A DNA stretch of 64,000 nucleotides from Lacihabitans sp. CCS-44. Its GTDB lineage: Bacteria; Bacteroidota; Bacteroidia; Cytophagales; Spirosomataceae. Positions 51,901-61,846 of the stretch are shown here, in pieces. Numbering within the stretch: position 1 is the stretch's first letter; the number at the start of each line of letters is the position of its first letter. The notes beneath the pieces were generated by a model. The model did no database searches and was not told the DNA's origin. It saw only the letters and a program-made list of their open reading frames with translations. The position numbers and the translations under genes are program-made. The stretch covers positions 1-64,000 of the forward strand of contig NZ_RJUE01000056.1 of NCBI RefSeq assembly GCF_024343735.1, read 5' to 3'.

Positions 51901-53172
51901 ATGACCAGACTTTTATTTAGGGTTATTGTGGTTTTTGCACTTATAGTTATAGGTTCAAAAACCTACGCACAAAAAGACTTGATTGTTACTCAAGCAGGTG
52001 AAGAAATCAGATGTAAAATTCTTGATGAAACCCCTACTAGATTTGTATATGCTTATTTAGGCCCCAAAAACAAGATTCTTAGAAATGAGATTTTCAAAAA
52101 TTTAGTTTCATCATTTAAGTATAGTTACTACCCTACTGATGTTTTGCAGAATGATAAACTTATAGAAAAAACCAAGTCTGGACAGTCGAACAGAGGTGTG
52201 CCATTGAAATCTTCAGAAGAAAAACAACCTGCGGCTGCAAAAGAGACCACAAAAAAGAATATGGAAGCTTCTGTAGATACTAAAAATAGTAATGAAGTAG
52301 CCCAAAAGCCCAATAGTGAATTAACTAAAAGTAGTATTGATAAATCTAAGGCTAACGCCACTGAAATAAAAAAAAACAGTGACAGCAATATGCCACTAAC
52401 AGACGAAAAGCCTATAAAAAATGCTAAGTCTGAAAATGGAACTGAAAATACTGATGAAAAAACAGATAAGTTAGAAACGAAAAAGCAAAAAGAAGAAATA
52501 TCGCCTTTGGCAGACCCAGAGCCAGTTTCTGAGTTCAAAAATTATCTAAAGTATAGAATTGGAGCAAAAGGTGGGTTGGGAAATATTATAGCTCCTAACT
52601 CTGATACATCTCCATACGGCTTATACAAAGAAAAACTTTTGAGAGGTTGGATGTTTGGTGTTGATGCTGCATACTTTTTCGGCGATAACATAGGCATAGG
52701 GGCAACATACACCAACTATCAAGCAAGGAACTCAAGTACTAGCTTGGATTATCCAGATTTATTTTCTCAGGAGCCAATTAAAAATGGGCAACTGTCCAAT
52801 AAAGTCTCACACAAATTTCTTGGCCCTACTTTCTTGTTTAGAAAGAGTATAGACTACAAGACTTTTGCAATATTAACTTTAAGCCCTGGTATGCATTTGT
52901 ATTCGGATAAAGGCCTTACCAACAACTCCGCTTTTAATTTCAAAGGTCAAGCCTACGGTGCCGCAGCTACCTTAGGTTTAGATTTCTTGTTGGGTAATGA
53001 TATTTTTGGTAGAGACATTGTCCTTAGTCTAGAAGGAGGCTACAATTATGGCCAGATAACGACCATTGACAACAAAGTGGAAAAACTAGCACTACCAACA
53101 CCCATAAATCTCAACAGATTGGATTTTACGATTGGTTTGCGTTTTACAAGATTCCCAATGTATTTAAGATAA
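51901..53172 (+). CDS. Outer-membrane beta-barrel protein with long low-complexity linker
   Basis: 423 residues. A signal peptide (VIVVFALIVIGSKTYAQ) is followed by a small N-terminal domain (DLIVTQAGEEIRCKILDETP, partly quoted: GEEIRCKILDETPTRF) seen in Bacteroidota surface proteins, then about 130 residues of K/E/S/N/T-rich linker (85-210). A C-terminal barrel follows (YRIGAKGGLGNIIAP, FGVDAAYFFGDNIGIGATYTN, LDFTIGLRF). Divergent from the ECF sigma gene. Function unknown. Confidence 0.7.
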   Translation: MTRLLFRVIVVFALIVIGSKTYAQKDLIVTQAGEEIRCKILDETPTRFVYAYLGPKNKILRNEIFKNLVSSFKYSYYPTDVLQNDKLIEKTKSGQSNRGVPLKSSEEKQPAAAKETTKKNMEASVDTKNSNEVAQKPNSELTKSSIDKSKANATEIKKNSDSNMPLTDEKPIKNAKSENGTENTDEKTDKLETKKQKEEISPLADPEPVSEFKNYLKYRIGAKGGLGNIIAPNSDTSPYGLYKEKLLRGWMFGVDAAYFFGDNIGIGATYTNYQARNSSTSLDYPDLFSQEPIKNGQLSNKVSHKFLGPTFLFRKSIDYKTFAILTLSPGMHLYSDKGLTNNSAFNFKGQAYGAAATLGLDFLLGNDIFGRDIVLSLEGGYNYGQITTIDNKVEKLALPTPINLNRLDFTIGLRFTRFPMYLR

Positions 53173-53193
53173 AAACTTAGATTTTTCTGACCT

Positions 53194-54504
53194 TTATTTC
53201 ACCAAAGATCCGTATAAGTCAAACTCGGCAGCACTGTTGATTTTAACATTGGCAAAGTCTCCCAGACGAACATATTCGTCAGCTGAGACCAAAACTTCGT
53301 TGTCAACTTCTGGAGAATCAAACTGGGTTCTTCCTATGAAATAACCGCTTTCTTTTCTATCAAAAAGCACCTTGTAAGTGTTTCCTACTTTCTTTTGGTT
53401 GAGTTCTTCTGAGATTCCTTGTTGAAGCTCCATGATGATATCTACTCTCTCTTGTTTTTCTTCGGCTGGAATGTCATCTTCCATCTGATATGAATGCGTG
53501 TCGTCTTCGTGCGAGTATTGAAAAACACCCAATCTATCAAATCTTTGTTCTTTCACAAACTCATACATTTCCTCAAATCTCTCCTCTGTTTCGCCAGGAT
53601 GACCCGCAATTAGCGTCGTACGGATGGCTATATCTGGAACTTTATTTCTGATTTCTGCCAAAAGCTGCTCGGTTTTAGGTCTGTCGATTCCTCTACGCAT
53701 AATCTTCAACATTTCTGAAGAACCATGCTGGAGGGGCATGTCGAGATATTTACAAATATTTGGTTTCTTGGCCATTATATCCAAAATATCCATCGGGAAA
53801 CCAGATGGATAAGCATATTGTAACCGAATCCAATCGATACCCTCAATGTCTGATAATCTATCTAAAAACTCTGCTAGATTACGTTTTTTGTAAATATCTA
53901 AGCCATAGTAAGTGAGGTCCTGGGCTATAAGGATGATTTCTTTAGTGCCTTTTGCAGCCAAGTTTTTGGCCGAAAGTAGTAATTCTTCCATAGGTCGAGA
54001 CTCATGCTTGCCTCGCATGAGGGGAATTGCACAAAAACTACAAGGCCTGTCGCAACCCTCGGCAATCTTGAGATAAGCATAGTGAGCAGGAGTTGTCAAA
54101 AGCCGCTCACCAACCAATTCTTTTTTATAATCTGCCTTGAGAGTTTTGAGTAAACGAGGCAACTCGTTAGTTCCAAACCAAGAATCTACTAAGGGAATTT
54201 CCTTCTCCAACTCGTCTTTGTAACGGTGTGATAAACAACCTGTAACAATTACTTTTTCGACATGCCCTGCCTCTTTGGCTTCTACATATCTTAGTATGGT
54301 GTCTATACTTTCTTGCTTAGCATTGTCTATAAATCCACAAGTGTTGATTACCACTATTTGGGCATCGTCTTTTTCTGCTTCATGAGATACACTTAAACCA
54401 TTTCCTTTAAGTTGTGTATACAATATCTCTGAATCTACTAAGTTCTTGGAACAACCTAGTGTTACTATATTTATTTTCGACTTACGATTTCCTTTTGTTT
54501 TCAT
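53194..54504 (-). CDS. rimO: Ribosomal protein S12 methylthiotransferase RimO
   Basis: About 436 residues from ATG 54504 (MKTKGNRKSKIN); an ATG at 54525 adds seven. The N-terminal UPF0004 domain starts VTLGCSKNLVDSEIL. The radical-SAM cluster is in GCDRPCSFCAIPLMRG. The C-terminal TRAM-like domain starts NTYKVLFDRKESGYFIGRT. RimO methylthiolates Asp of ribosomal protein S12; VTLGCSKNLVDSE separates it from MiaB. Confidence 0.95.
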   Translation of the reverse strand: MKTKGNRKSKINIVTLGCSKNLVDSEILYTQLKGNGLSVSHEAEKDDAQIVVINTCGFIDNAKQESIDTILRYVEAKEAGHVEKVIVTGCLSHRYKDELEKEIPLVDSWFGTNELPRLLKTLKADYKKELVGERLLTTPAHYAYLKIAEGCDRPCSFCAIPLMRGKHESRPMEELLLSAKNLAAKGTKEIILIAQDLTYYGLDIYKKRNLAEFLDRLSDIEGIDWIRLQYAYPSGFPMDILDIMAKKPNICKYLDMPLQHGSSEMLKIMRRGIDRPKTEQLLAEIRNKVPDIAIRTTLIAGHPGETEERFEEMYEFVKEQRFDRLGVFQYSHEDDTHSYQMEDDIPAEEKQERVDIIMELQQGISEELNQKKVGNTYKVLFDRKESGYFIGRTQFDSPEVDNEVLVSADEYVRLGDFANVKINSAAEFDLYGSLVK

Positions 54505-54608
54505 CTGGTATTTTTCTCGTTGCAAAGGTCGAAGAAAAACGCCATAAAATAGTATTAGAGTGGTGGGTATTTACAAAAATGAATCAAAAAAGCTTTAAAA
54601 AACAGCGT

Positions 54609-56690
54609 TTATCTCATAAGTTCTATGATTCCATCTTTAGTAAGGGTTTCTCCGTTTTTCAAAATTGCTGATAATCTGTATAAATATATACCGACTGAGG
54701 CCACCTTTCCTTTTATTCTTCCATCCCAGCTTTCTTTCGGATTTGAGATTTGAGCAATTTTCTCTCCAAATCTATTGAATATTTCCAAACTGAAAGTCAA
54801 CAGATTGTCAGAATCTCCCTTTACAGCTAATCTATCATTTATTAGATCGCCGTTTGGGGTAAATATATTGGGCAAATTTAAACTCCCTGGAACATCAACT
54901 ATTATAGTATTTGAATAACTAAAGCTCAAAGGTGAGTCATCTGAAATAGTTTTTAATCTAAATTTTGCTTTAAGATCATACTCCTTAAAACTTATTTCGT
55001 GCTGGTTATTAGACTCTTGTTTTATAAGCTGAATTGTATTTGAGTTCTCATTGAAGTACAAAACCTCATAAAGTCCGATGCCTGAATTGTCAAATGGTAG
55101 CTCAATGTTCCAAGTCAATTGATTGGGCTCTCTAAATGATAAAAATGTTGACGCTACGGAGTCTGAAAGAATTGATTGGCTTTCGCATTTATCTACATAA
55201 GATATTTTGTAAGACTCTGACTTTGAAACCAAAGAGGTATCCGAAACAAAGTCTGTTGGATGTGAAAGACTATCAAATTTGGTATAGGCTCCTCCATCAT
55301 TTTTATACAAAATCCACCTATCTATTTCTATTGGCCAAGCTGGCTGTTTATTAAAAAAAACCGCATTTTGATTATTTGGATTTGTACTTACATAAACCTC
55401 CGAAGTGGCGTTTGGTATAATTGCTGACCTATCTACACAAATCATATTTGAAATACTTTGACCTGTAAATTTGAAAAAATCAAATTGGCCGGTGGTATTT
55501 ACTTTTAGCCGATAGCAGTACTTTTTTTTACAATTTATGGTATAATCAGAGTGAGTAAATGCATTCGAAGAAAGTAGAATAGTATGAAGATTAGAGCTGT
55601 TTTCGATCCTCATAATTTGTTGATTTATTGATAAATTACTTAATCCTGAACTCCCTAATCCAAATAATAAACTGGGGTATTTAACCCATTCTAAATCATA
55701 ACGATAAGGCACAAAAGCTGCTTTTTTTAGCGGAATAGTGCAAATCTCCGCAGATTGTTCAGGAACTAAGCCACAAACACTCGTCTCCCTTTTCACAAAG
55801 AAACAGTATGACTTGGTACTGTCTGAGATAATTGAAGTATAGTTGCCAGGTAAAATATTTACCATAGTAACACTGCTTGGGTTGGGTAATGAGCCACTTG
55901 GATAGACATATAACTTGTATTGGTCGGTAGTCTGATTAGACGCATGATATGCTCCTGTAAATGTGAATGATGCTTTTGTAGGTGTGTCTAGCCTAAGTTT
56001 TGAAATATTCGGATGGTATGGCCTCTCTATCCCACCTAAACTAGCCAAGTAGGAAGATACATTTTCAACTGCAACCGGAGTTTGGCAGCCTTTAGCTGGG
56101 TCCAAATATTTGCCTTGTACTATAAGCTGTGCTGGTAAAGGAGTATTTTTTATAGCTTCGAATGGCAGCTGACTTTGAGTAATTGTAGTTACGCTATTGT
56201 TGATACTAATTTCGTATTCGTCGAAATCGTTTAAGGGGTTTTGTGGGAGGTTTACCACCAAATTGTTATTGGTGCAGGTGGTATAACTATACACTGGAAC
56301 ATTGCTAGGCCTTACTGTAAGATTTTTACAAGCTATTGATGTTTTGCCATTTATGTCTCCAATTTGCAAAACAGTGATAATTTCGGGCCTTTTTACTCTA
56401 GATGAATAATTAAATGAGGCCTGATTTGTTGCCAGAAACCTAGCCTCATCAATATCTTCTCCCTGATAATCAAATATATACTTTACGGAAATTGCAGTAG
56501 AAGTATTTGTTACCGTCAGGATTTGGGGTAAACACAAAGTAAGACTACTTAAATCAAAATCACCTTTTGCATAAGACGTTTGTTGACATAAATCCTGAGA
56601 TTTAAGTTTCTGGAAACTAAAAAAAAGAATAGCTAAAAATAAGTACTTAAAGTCTTTTCTAAAGGTATAGATGCTAAAATTCAAATACAT
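54609..56690 (-). CDS. Secreted protein with type IX secretion (gliding-motility) C-terminal sorting domain
   Basis: About 693 residues from ATG 56690 (MYLNFSIYTFRKDFKYL), followed by the export helix FLAILFFSFQKLKSQ. ATGs at 56711 and 56849 are in frame but would hide it. The body is Ig-/fibronectin-like beta structure. The C-terminus has the conserved sorting domain: LNLPNIFTPNGDLINDRL, LEIFNRFGEKIAQIS, and SWDGRIKGKVASVGIYLYR. Such CHU_C-type proteins cross the outer membrane by the type IX system and stay on the surface. Confidence 0.85.
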   Translation of the reverse strand: MYLNFSIYTFRKDFKYLFLAILFFSFQKLKSQDLCQQTSYAKGDFDLSSLTLCLPQILTVTNTSTAISVKYIFDYQGEDIDEARFLATNQASFNYSSRVKRPEIITVLQIGDINGKTSIACKNLTVRPSNVPVYSYTTCTNNNLVVNLPQNPLNDFDEYEISINNSVTTITQSQLPFEAIKNTPLPAQLIVQGKYLDPAKGCQTPVAVENVSSYLASLGGIERPYHPNISKLRLDTPTKASFTFTGAYHASNQTTDQYKLYVYPSGSLPNPSSVTMVNILPGNYTSIISDSTKSYCFFVKRETSVCGLVPEQSAEICTIPLKKAAFVPYRYDLEWVKYPSLLFGLGSSGLSNLSINQQIMRIENSSNLHTILLSSNAFTHSDYTINCKKKYCYRLKVNTTGQFDFFKFTGQSISNMICVDRSAIIPNATSEVYVSTNPNNQNAVFFNKQPAWPIEIDRWILYKNDGGAYTKFDSLSHPTDFVSDTSLVSKSESYKISYVDKCESQSILSDSVASTFLSFREPNQLTWNIELPFDNSGIGLYEVLYFNENSNTIQLIKQESNNQHEISFKEYDLKAKFRLKTISDDSPLSFSYSNTIIVDVPGSLNLPNIFTPNGDLINDRLAVKGDSDNLLTFSLEIFNRFGEKIAQISNPKESWDGRIKGKVASVGIYLYRLSAILKNGETLTKDGIIELMR

Positions 56691-56772
56691 CAAACTTTTA
56701 TGTAAAACCATTGTTCTGTAATTAGAGTAAACTCTACGTACGAAGATACTGAACGAAGCTGAGAAACTAACG

Positions 56773-57363
56773 ATGAACGAGAACAAATTTAGTAAGAGAA
56801 GGGAGCCTTTTGCGTTTATGTTGTATTTGGCCATGTTCGGCAGCAGCATATTGTTTTTGGCGGTGTTTCTTGTTTTCTTGAAAAAAGAATTTGTTAATCA
56901 AAACATTCCTTTGATAATCCCCAAAACTTTTTGGGTGAGTTCGCTGGTAATAATTTTGAGTAGTATCACCATATATCTAGCTAAAAAACAGCTTTTTAGC
57001 CAAAAATTTGTCTCCTACAAAAGTTACTTAGGAATCACCTATTTGTTAGGTTTGCTCTTTTTGGTATTACAAATTAGTGGATGGATGGAATTGGCAAATA
57101 GAGGCTTTACTATGGCAAATCACACCGGGGTTTCGTTTTTGTATATACTTTCTGGTTTACATATTCTGCATACTTTTGGCGGCATTGTGGCTCTTTCATT
57201 AACGGTGGCCAAGGTTTTTAGAAATAAATCTTATGTTGATTCATTTGTGTATAGTGTCAACCCACCGAATCAACTAAATTTCAAACTTATTTATATTTAT
57301 TGGCATTTTTTAGATCTACTTTGGCTATTAATTTTCTTATTTTTGTTGTATCATGCTACATAA
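56773..57363 (+). CDS. Haem-copper oxidase subunit III family protein
   Basis: 196 residues with five membrane helices. YLAMFGSSILFLAVFLVF, ANHTGVSFLYILSGLHILHTFGG (quoted in part: SGLHILHTFGG) and YWHFLDLLWLLIFLFL are the family hallmarks (conserved His and Glu-equivalent positions of caa3/bo3 subunit III). No other oxidase subunits are in the window, so it may serve a complex encoded elsewhere. The stop overlaps the recO start by 11 bp. Confidence 0.82.
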   Translation: MNENKFSKRREPFAFMLYLAMFGSSILFLAVFLVFLKKEFVNQNIPLIIPKTFWVSSLVIILSSITIYLAKKQLFSQKFVSYKSYLGITYLLGLLFLVLQISGWMELANRGFTMANHTGVSFLYILSGLHILHTFGGIVALSLTVAKVFRNKSYVDSFVYSVNPPNQLNFKLIYIYWHFLDLLWLLIFLFLLYHAT

Positions 57364-58036
57364 AACCAAGGGAATAGTCATCAGTTTTGTTAAGTACAAG
57401 GAAACCTCGATTATTGTAAAAATATATACAGAAGCGTTTGGCATTCAAACATATATAGAAAATGGGGTCAGAAGTGCCAAAGGGAAAAACAAAATTGCTC
57501 TTTTTCAGCCACTTACACTACTCGACTTGGTGGTTTATCACGACACAAAAAAAGAAATAAATCGAATATCCGAAATAAAATGTCTTTATCCATATCACAC
57601 CGTTACTGTCGATATAAAAAAATCTAGTATCGGGATTTTCATTAATGAGGTTCTAAACAACAGCCTCAAAGAGCATTCTGAGAATACGCCACTTTTTAAT
57701 TTCCTAGAAGATTCGTTGAGATACTTAGACCAGCACGAAGAACAAATTGAGAACTTTCATTTGTATTTCCTTATCAACTACTGCTTTTATCTAGGTTTTG
57801 GCCCTGACAACGAAGACGACGTAGTGAGTCAACTTCAAGAACATGCCATACCAGTAAATAATGAGGAAAAAAAGCTCATAAAAGAACTCATAGGGCAAGA
57901 CTTTGGTGCTAAATTACAAATCAGCAAGTCGTTGAGAATAAAAGCCCTTGAACTAATGCTTGTTTACTATAAAATTCATGTAGAGGGGTTTGGAAATCTC
58001 CGCTCTATGAGCATTCTTAAAGAAGTCTTAGAGTAG
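57353..58036 (+). CDS. recO: DNA repair protein RecO
   Basis: 227 residues. The N-terminal OB fold is clear (KGIVISFVKYKETSIIVKIY, GVRSAKGKNKIALFQPLTLL), followed by a helical C-terminal domain. The C-terminal zinc Cys residues of some RecO proteins are missing, as in other Bacteroidota. RecO loads RecA with RecR. It is translationally coupled to the oxidase subunit gene. Confidence 0.88.
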   Translation: MLHKTKGIVISFVKYKETSIIVKIYTEAFGIQTYIENGVRSAKGKNKIALFQPLTLLDLVVYHDTKKEINRISEIKCLYPYHTVTVDIKKSSIGIFINEVLNNSLKEHSENTPLFNFLEDSLRYLDQHEEQIENFHLYFLINYCFYLGFGPDNEDDVVSQLQEHAIPVNNEEKKLIKELIGQDFGAKLQISKSLRIKALELMLVYYKIHVEGFGNLRSMSILKEVLE

Positions 58037-58037
58037 C

Positions 58038-58634
58038 TTATTTTTTTGAGGAAAGTTTATTTTCTGTTCCTTTTAGTAGTTTCTTGATATTCTCACGATG
58101 TGTATAAACTAAAAGTATAAATAGCGAGAATGCTATTAAAGACATGGTAGTTTGACTAGAATAAAAAATTAGATAATAGAAAACAAACGTCAATCCAGCC
58201 AACAAAGAGCCAAGAGACACATATTTAGTAAAATAAACCACCGATACAAAAACCAAAACGCTTATACCTGCCCCTGCTGGTGCCACTGCCAAAATTACAC
58301 CAAGCGATGTTGCTATACCCTTTCCTCCCTTAAAGTCGGCAAATATTGACCAGACATGACCTAAAATACTGGTAATACCTACCAAGAAAGTTTCTTCTTC
58401 TGAAAAACCCAAATACCTACTCAACAATACAGGAGACAGCCCCTTCAGCAAATCAAATATCAATACGATTATTCCTGCTTTTTTTCCTAAGACTCTTAGC
58501 GAATTTGTAGCCCCAACATTACCGCTACCGTGCTCCCTGATGTCTATTCCATGAAAGTACTTCGCATACCAATAAGCTGTTGGGATTGAGCCCATCAAAT
58601 ATGCTAAAACAAAAACGCCAATTTTCAAGTACAT
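58038..58634 (-). CDS. plsY: Glycerol-3-phosphate acyltransferase PlsY
   Basis: 198 residues with five membrane helices. The family motifs are intact: YLMGSIPTAYW, REHGSGNVGATNSLRVLG and FADFKGGKGIATSLGV. It transfers acyl groups from acyl-phosphate to glycerol-3-phosphate in the first step of phospholipid synthesis. It is convergent with recO (1-bp gap). Confidence 0.95.
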   Translation of the reverse strand: MYLKIGVFVLAYLMGSIPTAYWYAKYFHGIDIREHGSGNVGATNSLRVLGKKAGIIVLIFDLLKGLSPVLLSRYLGFSEEETFLVGITSILGHVWSIFADFKGGKGIATSLGVILAVAPAGAGISVLVFVSVVYFTKYVSLGSLLAGLTFVFYYLIFYSSQTTMSLIAFSLFILLVYTHRENIKKLLKGTENKLSSKK

Positions 58635-58746
58635 TCGGTCTTTTGAATATTATTATGCAAAAATACAAAATTGCACGATTTTAATACCAAAAAACCAAAA
58701 ATGATTACAAATGACTAACTTACAGTAATTTACAAAAAGTAAGTTT

Positions 58747-60606
58747 TTAACTTTTCCCTAAACCTTTTTTCTTCAGGGCCAAGTCGTGGGCAGTGTCATA
58801 ATATGCCCGAAGGTTGGTCCAGTCAAATACATCAGATATATTTTCTACTCTATTTCTTTGCATAATTCTATCTCTCCTAGTCATAGTCACAAACTTAAAC
58901 ATGATATTAGCCAATTGATCAGCTGCCTTATCGAAGTTTTGGTCTTTACGGTTTACCACATATACGCCCACGTTTTCATAGTCATCCATAAGCTGCATCA
59001 TAAAGTCTCCAAACCCTGATAGGTCACTCGTGACCGTCGGAATACCTCTTACTACACACTCAAGCGGCGTATACCCCCAAGGCTCATAATAACTAGGGAA
59101 CACTCCCAAATGGCATCCTCTAACAAACTGGCTGTATTCTAGACCAAAAAGCGGATTGGTAGGTGAAATAAAGTCTGGATGATATACAAACTTCACTCTG
59201 TCTTGTTGGTGATTCATGAGATTTGTCTTCTCAAAAAAATCAGTTATATCATCAGGCTGCTTTAATAAGTGAGTTACAGTACGAGGGAGTGTTTTTGTTC
59301 TCCATGTCTGAATAGTTCTACGCAATCTCAGCCTCCAATATTCGCTCACAAAATTATTGAGATCTGGGAGGTTTACGTCTTCGTTGGATGCTGAAGCATG
59401 AAACAAATGCTCTCCTATTTCTTTTTCCATTGACTCGCAAGTCTGTCGTATTTCTTCCATTACTGCTCTCGACTGGAGCACCTGAGGATCTATAGAATGT
59501 ATCGGATTTTTAGTAATCATAAACATTACTACGGTCATATCCAACCCCGACTGCACAATCTTAAAATTAAGTCTCTTAAGGGCTTCTAAAGTAAGGTCAT
59601 AGCCTTTGTTCTTAAACTCGTATCTTCCTGATGTAAAGAAGTATAAAGTATTGTCGAGATCCCAAGAGTAACTCTGAAAGAAATGCCCCATCACAAACTG
59701 ATTTATTTTCTGTTTGTATTTTAGATGCAAATTCTGAAATTCGTGAGTGGCAGCAAATCGGGTAATATTTAGGCCATTTGGCAATATCAAATCACATACT
59801 CTACCGAAAAACACCTCACATTCTTTAGCTGTCACATCGCTTACAGTAGTTAGCACATGTGAAAGTTGAGCCGACTGTCTTTCTATTCCAGCTTGAGCTT
59901 CTATTCCATAATTTTTAGCTTCTTTTTCCCAATCGTACCGATGTAGCTTTTCATAGAAATCGTTCACGTTCCCAGCTATATATCTTCCTAACATGGTGGC
60001 GTGGGTGGTGAATACCGTTCCAATGTTTATCTTGTCTTTTCTTAGATCTATCAATGCTGTAGAAGCCATCCATTCGTGAAAATGAGCAATCACTTCTTGT
60101 TTTTTACTGTAATCTTCTACAAATGATTGAAGATATTGCTTGACAAGGTCACCAAAAGCGATAACTCTATTTACCAAATCTTCACAATTGATGGTTGATA
60201 TTTTATGTCTTTCCCACAAGTCGAACTTAAGACTATCAACTTTTGGTAAGTTCGAGTTAAAATCTATCAGTATTATTCTTGGCTTACCTGTTACTAGCCA
60301 CCTACCGTAGTACACATCCAATCCTTTATCTCTTAAGCCTTGGGCAGTTTTTGAAAATATAGAGTCGTCATTATCTAGTCTTTCAAACTCTATACCAGCT
60401 GTTTGAGCAAAGTATGGCCCAATAAGACAATAATTATCTCCCCACTCCTCTACCATAGCAGGTACTTTTGAGCGTATTACGGTATAAATCCCTCCAACTT
60501 GATTACAAACCTCCCAGGCTATTTCAAAAAGAATTGGCTTAGCTGACGTTTTTCTCTCAATTTTAATGGTTTCCTCTTGTTCTCTTTTTAATTTTCCGAT
60601 GGGCAT
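58747..60606 (-). CDS. Glycogen synthase of the GT3 (eukaryote-like) family
   Basis: 619 residues. FEIAWEVCNQVGGIYTVIRS at the N-terminus with EEWGDNYCLIGPYF is the GT3 glycogen synthase opening. AHFHEWMAST, FTTHATMLGRYIAGN and the C-terminal GVFPSYYEPWGYTPLECVVRG with TSDLSGFGDFM form the sugar-nucleotide site, with the catalytic Glu in the EPWGYTPLE segment. It is longer than GT5 GlgA proteins. It makes alpha-1,4-glucan, donor probably UDP-glucose. A regulatory Arg cluster like that of yeast and animal enzymes is suggested by RLRLRRTIQTWR. Confidence 0.88.
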   Translation of the reverse strand: MPIGKLKREQEETIKIERKTSAKPILFEIAWEVCNQVGGIYTVIRSKVPAMVEEWGDNYCLIGPYFAQTAGIEFERLDNDDSIFSKTAQGLRDKGLDVYYGRWLVTGKPRIILIDFNSNLPKVDSLKFDLWERHKISTINCEDLVNRVIAFGDLVKQYLQSFVEDYSKKQEVIAHFHEWMASTALIDLRKDKINIGTVFTTHATMLGRYIAGNVNDFYEKLHRYDWEKEAKNYGIEAQAGIERQSAQLSHVLTTVSDVTAKECEVFFGRVCDLILPNGLNITRFAATHEFQNLHLKYKQKINQFVMGHFFQSYSWDLDNTLYFFTSGRYEFKNKGYDLTLEALKRLNFKIVQSGLDMTVVMFMITKNPIHSIDPQVLQSRAVMEEIRQTCESMEKEIGEHLFHASASNEDVNLPDLNNFVSEYWRLRLRRTIQTWRTKTLPRTVTHLLKQPDDITDFFEKTNLMNHQQDRVKFVYHPDFISPTNPLFGLEYSQFVRGCHLGVFPSYYEPWGYTPLECVVRGIPTVTSDLSGFGDFMMQLMDDYENVGVYVVNRKDQNFDKAADQLANIMFKFVTMTRRDRIMQRNRVENISDVFDWTNLRAYYDTAHDLALKKKGLGKS

Positions 60607-60659
60607 ATCAAATTCAGGTTATAAGGTCTAAAGATTTGTTTAATAGATATTTAATAAAA

Positions 60660-60700
60660 AAATCACTGTTTTTAGACAAAAAAATCTAAACACAGTGATA
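60660..60700 (-). terminator. Terminator after ruvB
   Basis: ATCACTGTTTTTAGA (60662-60676) and TCTAAACACAGTGAT (60685-60699) pair with one mismatch. A T run follows on the minus strand. Confidence 0.85.
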
Positions 60701-60738
60701 AAAATAAAAATAAAAACGTTAAATAAAATTTTTTCCTA

Positions 60739-61764
60739 CTAAAATAACTCTCCTAATTTGTATTTAGGCACTAGGTTAAGATGTCTATAGGCCTTTTCGG
60801 TGGCTTCTCTGCCTCGGGCGGTTCTTTTTAGAAAACCCTCTTGTATCAAAAATGGCTCATAAACCTCCTCTATTGTTTCTGCTTCTTCCCCTACAGCAGT
60901 AGCAATTGTTGATAAACCAACAGGCCCCCCCTTAAATTTCTCTACAATTGTCAGCAATATTCTGTTATCCATTTCATCAAGGCCATCTTGATCTACTTCC
61001 AAAGCAGTTAGGGCCATTTCTGCAATAGCGATGGTTATAAATCCATTACCTTTTACTTGTGCAAAATCTCTAGTTCTACGCAATAAATTATTTGCAATTC
61101 TAGGCGTGCCCCTACTCCTTCTTGCTATTTCAAAAGCTCCTTTTTCGTCAATAGGTGTATTTAAAATTTGTGCTGAGCGTATAAGTATTTTACTTAAAAG
61201 CTCGGCATCATAATATTCCAATCTAGCATTTATACCAAATCTGGCTCTTAAGGGCGAAGTAAGTAAGCCTGAACGTGTGGTGGCTCCAACCAAAGTGAAG
61301 GGATTAAGGCCAATCTGAACGCTCCTGGCATTTGGCCCAGAGTCTAACATGATGTCGATCTTATAATCTTCCATGGCCGAATACAGGTATTCTTCAACAA
61401 TCGGATTTAGACGGTGAATTTCGTCTATGAAAAGCACATCATTGGTATCTAAAGATGTAAGTAAACCTGCCAAATCACTTGGCTTATCCAATACTGGCCC
61501 TGAGGTAATTTTAAGGCTTGCTCCCAGCTCATTGGCTACAATATGGGATAGTGTTGTTTTACCTAAGCCTGGAGGCCCATGTAGAAGCACATGATCTAAA
61601 GCTTCGTTTCGCATTTTTGCTGCTTTAACAAAAACCTTAAGATTTTCTAAAATTTTATCTTGCCCTGCGAAATCGTCAAACGAAATAGGCCGTAAAGCCC
61701 TCTCGAAATCCTTTTCTCCTGGGCTCATTCCCTCATCGTTTCCAGTTAAAAAATCTTGACGCAT
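60739..61764 (-). CDS. ruvB: Holliday junction helicase RuvB
   Basis: 341 residues. AAA+ core: Walker [19 protein letters not shown] (53-70 approx.), Walker [13 protein letters not shown], sensor 1 [19 protein letters not shown]. The C-terminal winged helix has [16 protein letters not shown] and [19 protein letters not shown]. It drives branch migration with RuvA. Ends in the terminator at 60660. Confidence 0.97.
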   Translation of the reverse strand: MRQDFLTGNDEGMSPGEKDFERALRPISFDDFAGQDKILENLKVFVKAAKMRNEALDHVLLHGPPGLGKTTLSHIVANELGASLKITSGPVLDKPSDLAGLLTSLDTNDVLFIDEIHRLNPIVEEYLYSAMEDYKIDIMLDSGPNARSVQIGLNPFTLVGATTRSGLLTSPLRARFGINARLEYYDAELLSKILIRSAQILNTPIDEKGAFEIARRSRGTPRIANNLLRRTRDFAQVKGNGFITIAIAEMALTALEVDQDGLDEMDNRILLTIVEKFKGGPVGLSTIATAVGEEAETIEEVYEPFLIQEGFLKRTARGREATEKAYRHLNLVPKYKLGELF

Positions 61765-61846
61765 GTACAGAGTATTATTTATAGGAAAAAGTAACCTAAC
61801 ACCAAATATAGATGCGAATAAGGTAAAATTTTTACAGATTTTGGTA

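Noticed and set aside
56690-56849. Longer N-terminus for the type IX cargo protein at 54609
   Set aside because: It would overlap the divergent oxidase-subunit gene by 77 bp and place the export helix about 60 residues inside.
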